NCBI GenBank assembly: GCA_028716125.1
Contig: JAQUQK010000123.1
Coordinates: 1 to 5,920, forward strand
Reading direction: 5' to 3'
DNA from: Thermoplasmatota archaeon
Lineage (GTDB): Archaea > Thermoplasmatota > JAQUQK01
DNA: 5,920 nt
In this document: piece after piece, positions 5,244 through 5,920 of the stretch
How the letters are laid out: each line of letters opens with the position of its first letter
Position numbering within the stretch: position 1 is the first letter of the stretch
Position numbers and translations under genes: made by a program
Notes under the pieces: model-generated
Database searches by the model: none
Told to the model about the DNA's origin: nothing
What the model saw: the letters and a program-made list of their open reading frames with translations, nothing else

Positions 5244-5920
5244 ATGATTGCCATAATTTCCGGAACTGCTTTTGTTTCGCTGAAAAACAAGTGTGAAAAA
5301 ATTACTGTCGAAACTCCTTACGGGCAGGTTGAACTATTAAGAACAAAACTTTCCGGGAAGGACGTTTACTTCCTCCAGCGCCATGGCAATGGAATGAAAG
5401 TTCCGCCGCACCTTGTGAACTACTGCGCAAATATCTGGGCGCTAAAGGCTGCGAAAGTGGACAAAATAATTTCAGTATTTGCAGTCGGGTCGCTAAAACA
5501 AAAAATAGAGCCGGGCGACTACGCAGTAGTTGATGACTTTGTCGATCTGACAAAGAGCCGCGCCCCTACATTTTTTGAAAAGGAAAAAGTGCACATAGAC
5601 GTGAGCGAGCCTTATGATCCGAAAATCAGAATGGCACTTCTCTCCGCCTGCAAAAATGCTGGTGCGAAGGCGCACGACGGCGGAGTTTACGTCTGCACTG
5701 AAGGCCCAAGATTTGAGACAAAGGTGGAAATCAGGATGATGGCGCAATTCGGCGACGTCGTTGGAATGACCGGCGTTCCGGAAGTCGTTCTCGCAAACGA
5801 GCTGAAAATCCCGTATGGCGCGCTGGCGTTCTCAACAAATTATGCCTGCGGGATAAAGGGCGCGCTTGACGGGGATGAGATAGACAGGATTTGCGCCGGC
5901 AAGGCTAAAGAAATACAAAA
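5244..5920 (+). CDS. Methylthioadenosine/methylthioinosine phosphorylase family (3' end cut by window edge)
   Basis: The frame is open from ATG 5244 through 225 codons to the right edge; family members run about 240-280 residues, so a modest C-terminal part is missing. These enzymes cleave a purine nucleoside with phosphate, giving free base and ribose 1-phosphate (5-methylthioribose 1-phosphate for MTA/MTI), feeding methionine and purine salvage. Visible motifs: phosphate loop IISGTAF (4-10) with Thr8, usually GGTG/GGSG; LQRHGNG (44-50); PPHLVNYCANI (54-64); VGSL (81-84); EGPRFETKVEIRMM (153-166); VVGMTGVPEVVLANE (172-186); and STNYACG (197-203). In human MTAP the last motif carries two aspartates that favour adenine; here they are Asn199 and Ala201. 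Asn at the first position favours 6-oxopurines, as in purine nucleoside phosphorylase and archaeal methylthioinosine phosphorylases, so MTI or inosine/guanosine is the likelier substrate (inference). It lies 45 bp after gpmA on the same strand. Confidence 0.93.
   Translation, partial: MIAIISGTAFVSLKNKCEKITVETPYGQVELLRTKLSGKDVYFLQRHGNGMKVPPHLVNYCANIWALKAAKVDKIISVFAVGSLKQKIEPGDYAVVDDFVDLTKSRAPTFFEKEKVHIDVSEPYDPKIRMALLSACKNAGAKAHDGGVYVCTEGPRFETKVEIRMMAQFGDVVGMTGVPEVVLANELKIPYGALAFSTNYACGIKGALDGDEIDRICAGKAKEIQ

Noticed and set aside
1..5920. CRISPR arrays, transposons, tRNA/rRNA genes or defence systems
   Set aside because: I saw no regularly spaced repeats, no terminal inverted repeats with a transposase, no tRNA cloverleaf and no protein of a known defence family in any intergenic gap.

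Overview
This window is about 5.9 kb of archaeal chromosome with seven protein genes and almost no spare DNA. The archaeal call rests on gene content: an archaeal-type stand-alone Elp3, a short SepF-like protein and a single-domain ZPR1 zinc-finger protein. It is supported by TATA-like boxes about 25-45 bp ahead of start codons, start codons that mostly lack a strong Shine-Dalgarno (so probably leaderless or short-leader mRNAs), and T-rich gene ends without classical hairpins. The lineage cannot be fixed from the sequence. A bacterial-type phosphoglycerate mutase and a full folate-type dihydropteroate synthase in compact, roughly half-GC DNA would fit a euryarchaeal or DPANN-like genome, but that is inference.

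Layout, left to right. The leftmost quarter is elp3 on the minus strand, complete at its start but cut at the left edge within its last few codons. It diverges from sepF (plus strand) across an 80-bp gap whose single TATA-like core can be read in both directions. Then comes zpr1, 21 bp after sepF and separated only by two runs of seven T. zpr1 converges on folP (minus strand) with a 14-bp gap. folP diverges from a small winged-helix regulator gene (plus strand) across 95 bp that hold a symmetric TTTAAA core and a perfect 7-bp tandem repeat. After a GC-rich/T-rich gene end and a 138-bp gap come gpmA (2,3-bisphosphoglycerate-dependent phosphoglycerate mutase) and, 45 bp later, a methylthioadenosine/methylthioinosine phosphorylase-family gene that runs off the right edge.

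The genes form a housekeeping set, not one pathway: tRNA wobble-uridine modification (Elp3), cell division (SepF), an elongation-factor-associated zinc-finger family (ZPR1), pterin/folate synthesis (FolP), glycolysis/gluconeogenesis (GpmA) and purine/thiomethyl salvage (MTAP/MTIP family). One possible link is that radical-SAM enzymes such as Elp3 and polyamine synthesis release 5'-deoxyadenosine and methylthioadenosine, which the last enzyme's family helps recycle. I see no CRISPR array, transposon, toxin-antitoxin, phage or defence gene, and no tRNA or rRNA gene. The points most worth a second look are the folP/regulator intergenic region, the G-rich double Shine-Dalgarno region inside the regulator gene, the specificity-determining asparagine in the phosphorylase, and the bacterial-type mutase in an archaeal setting.
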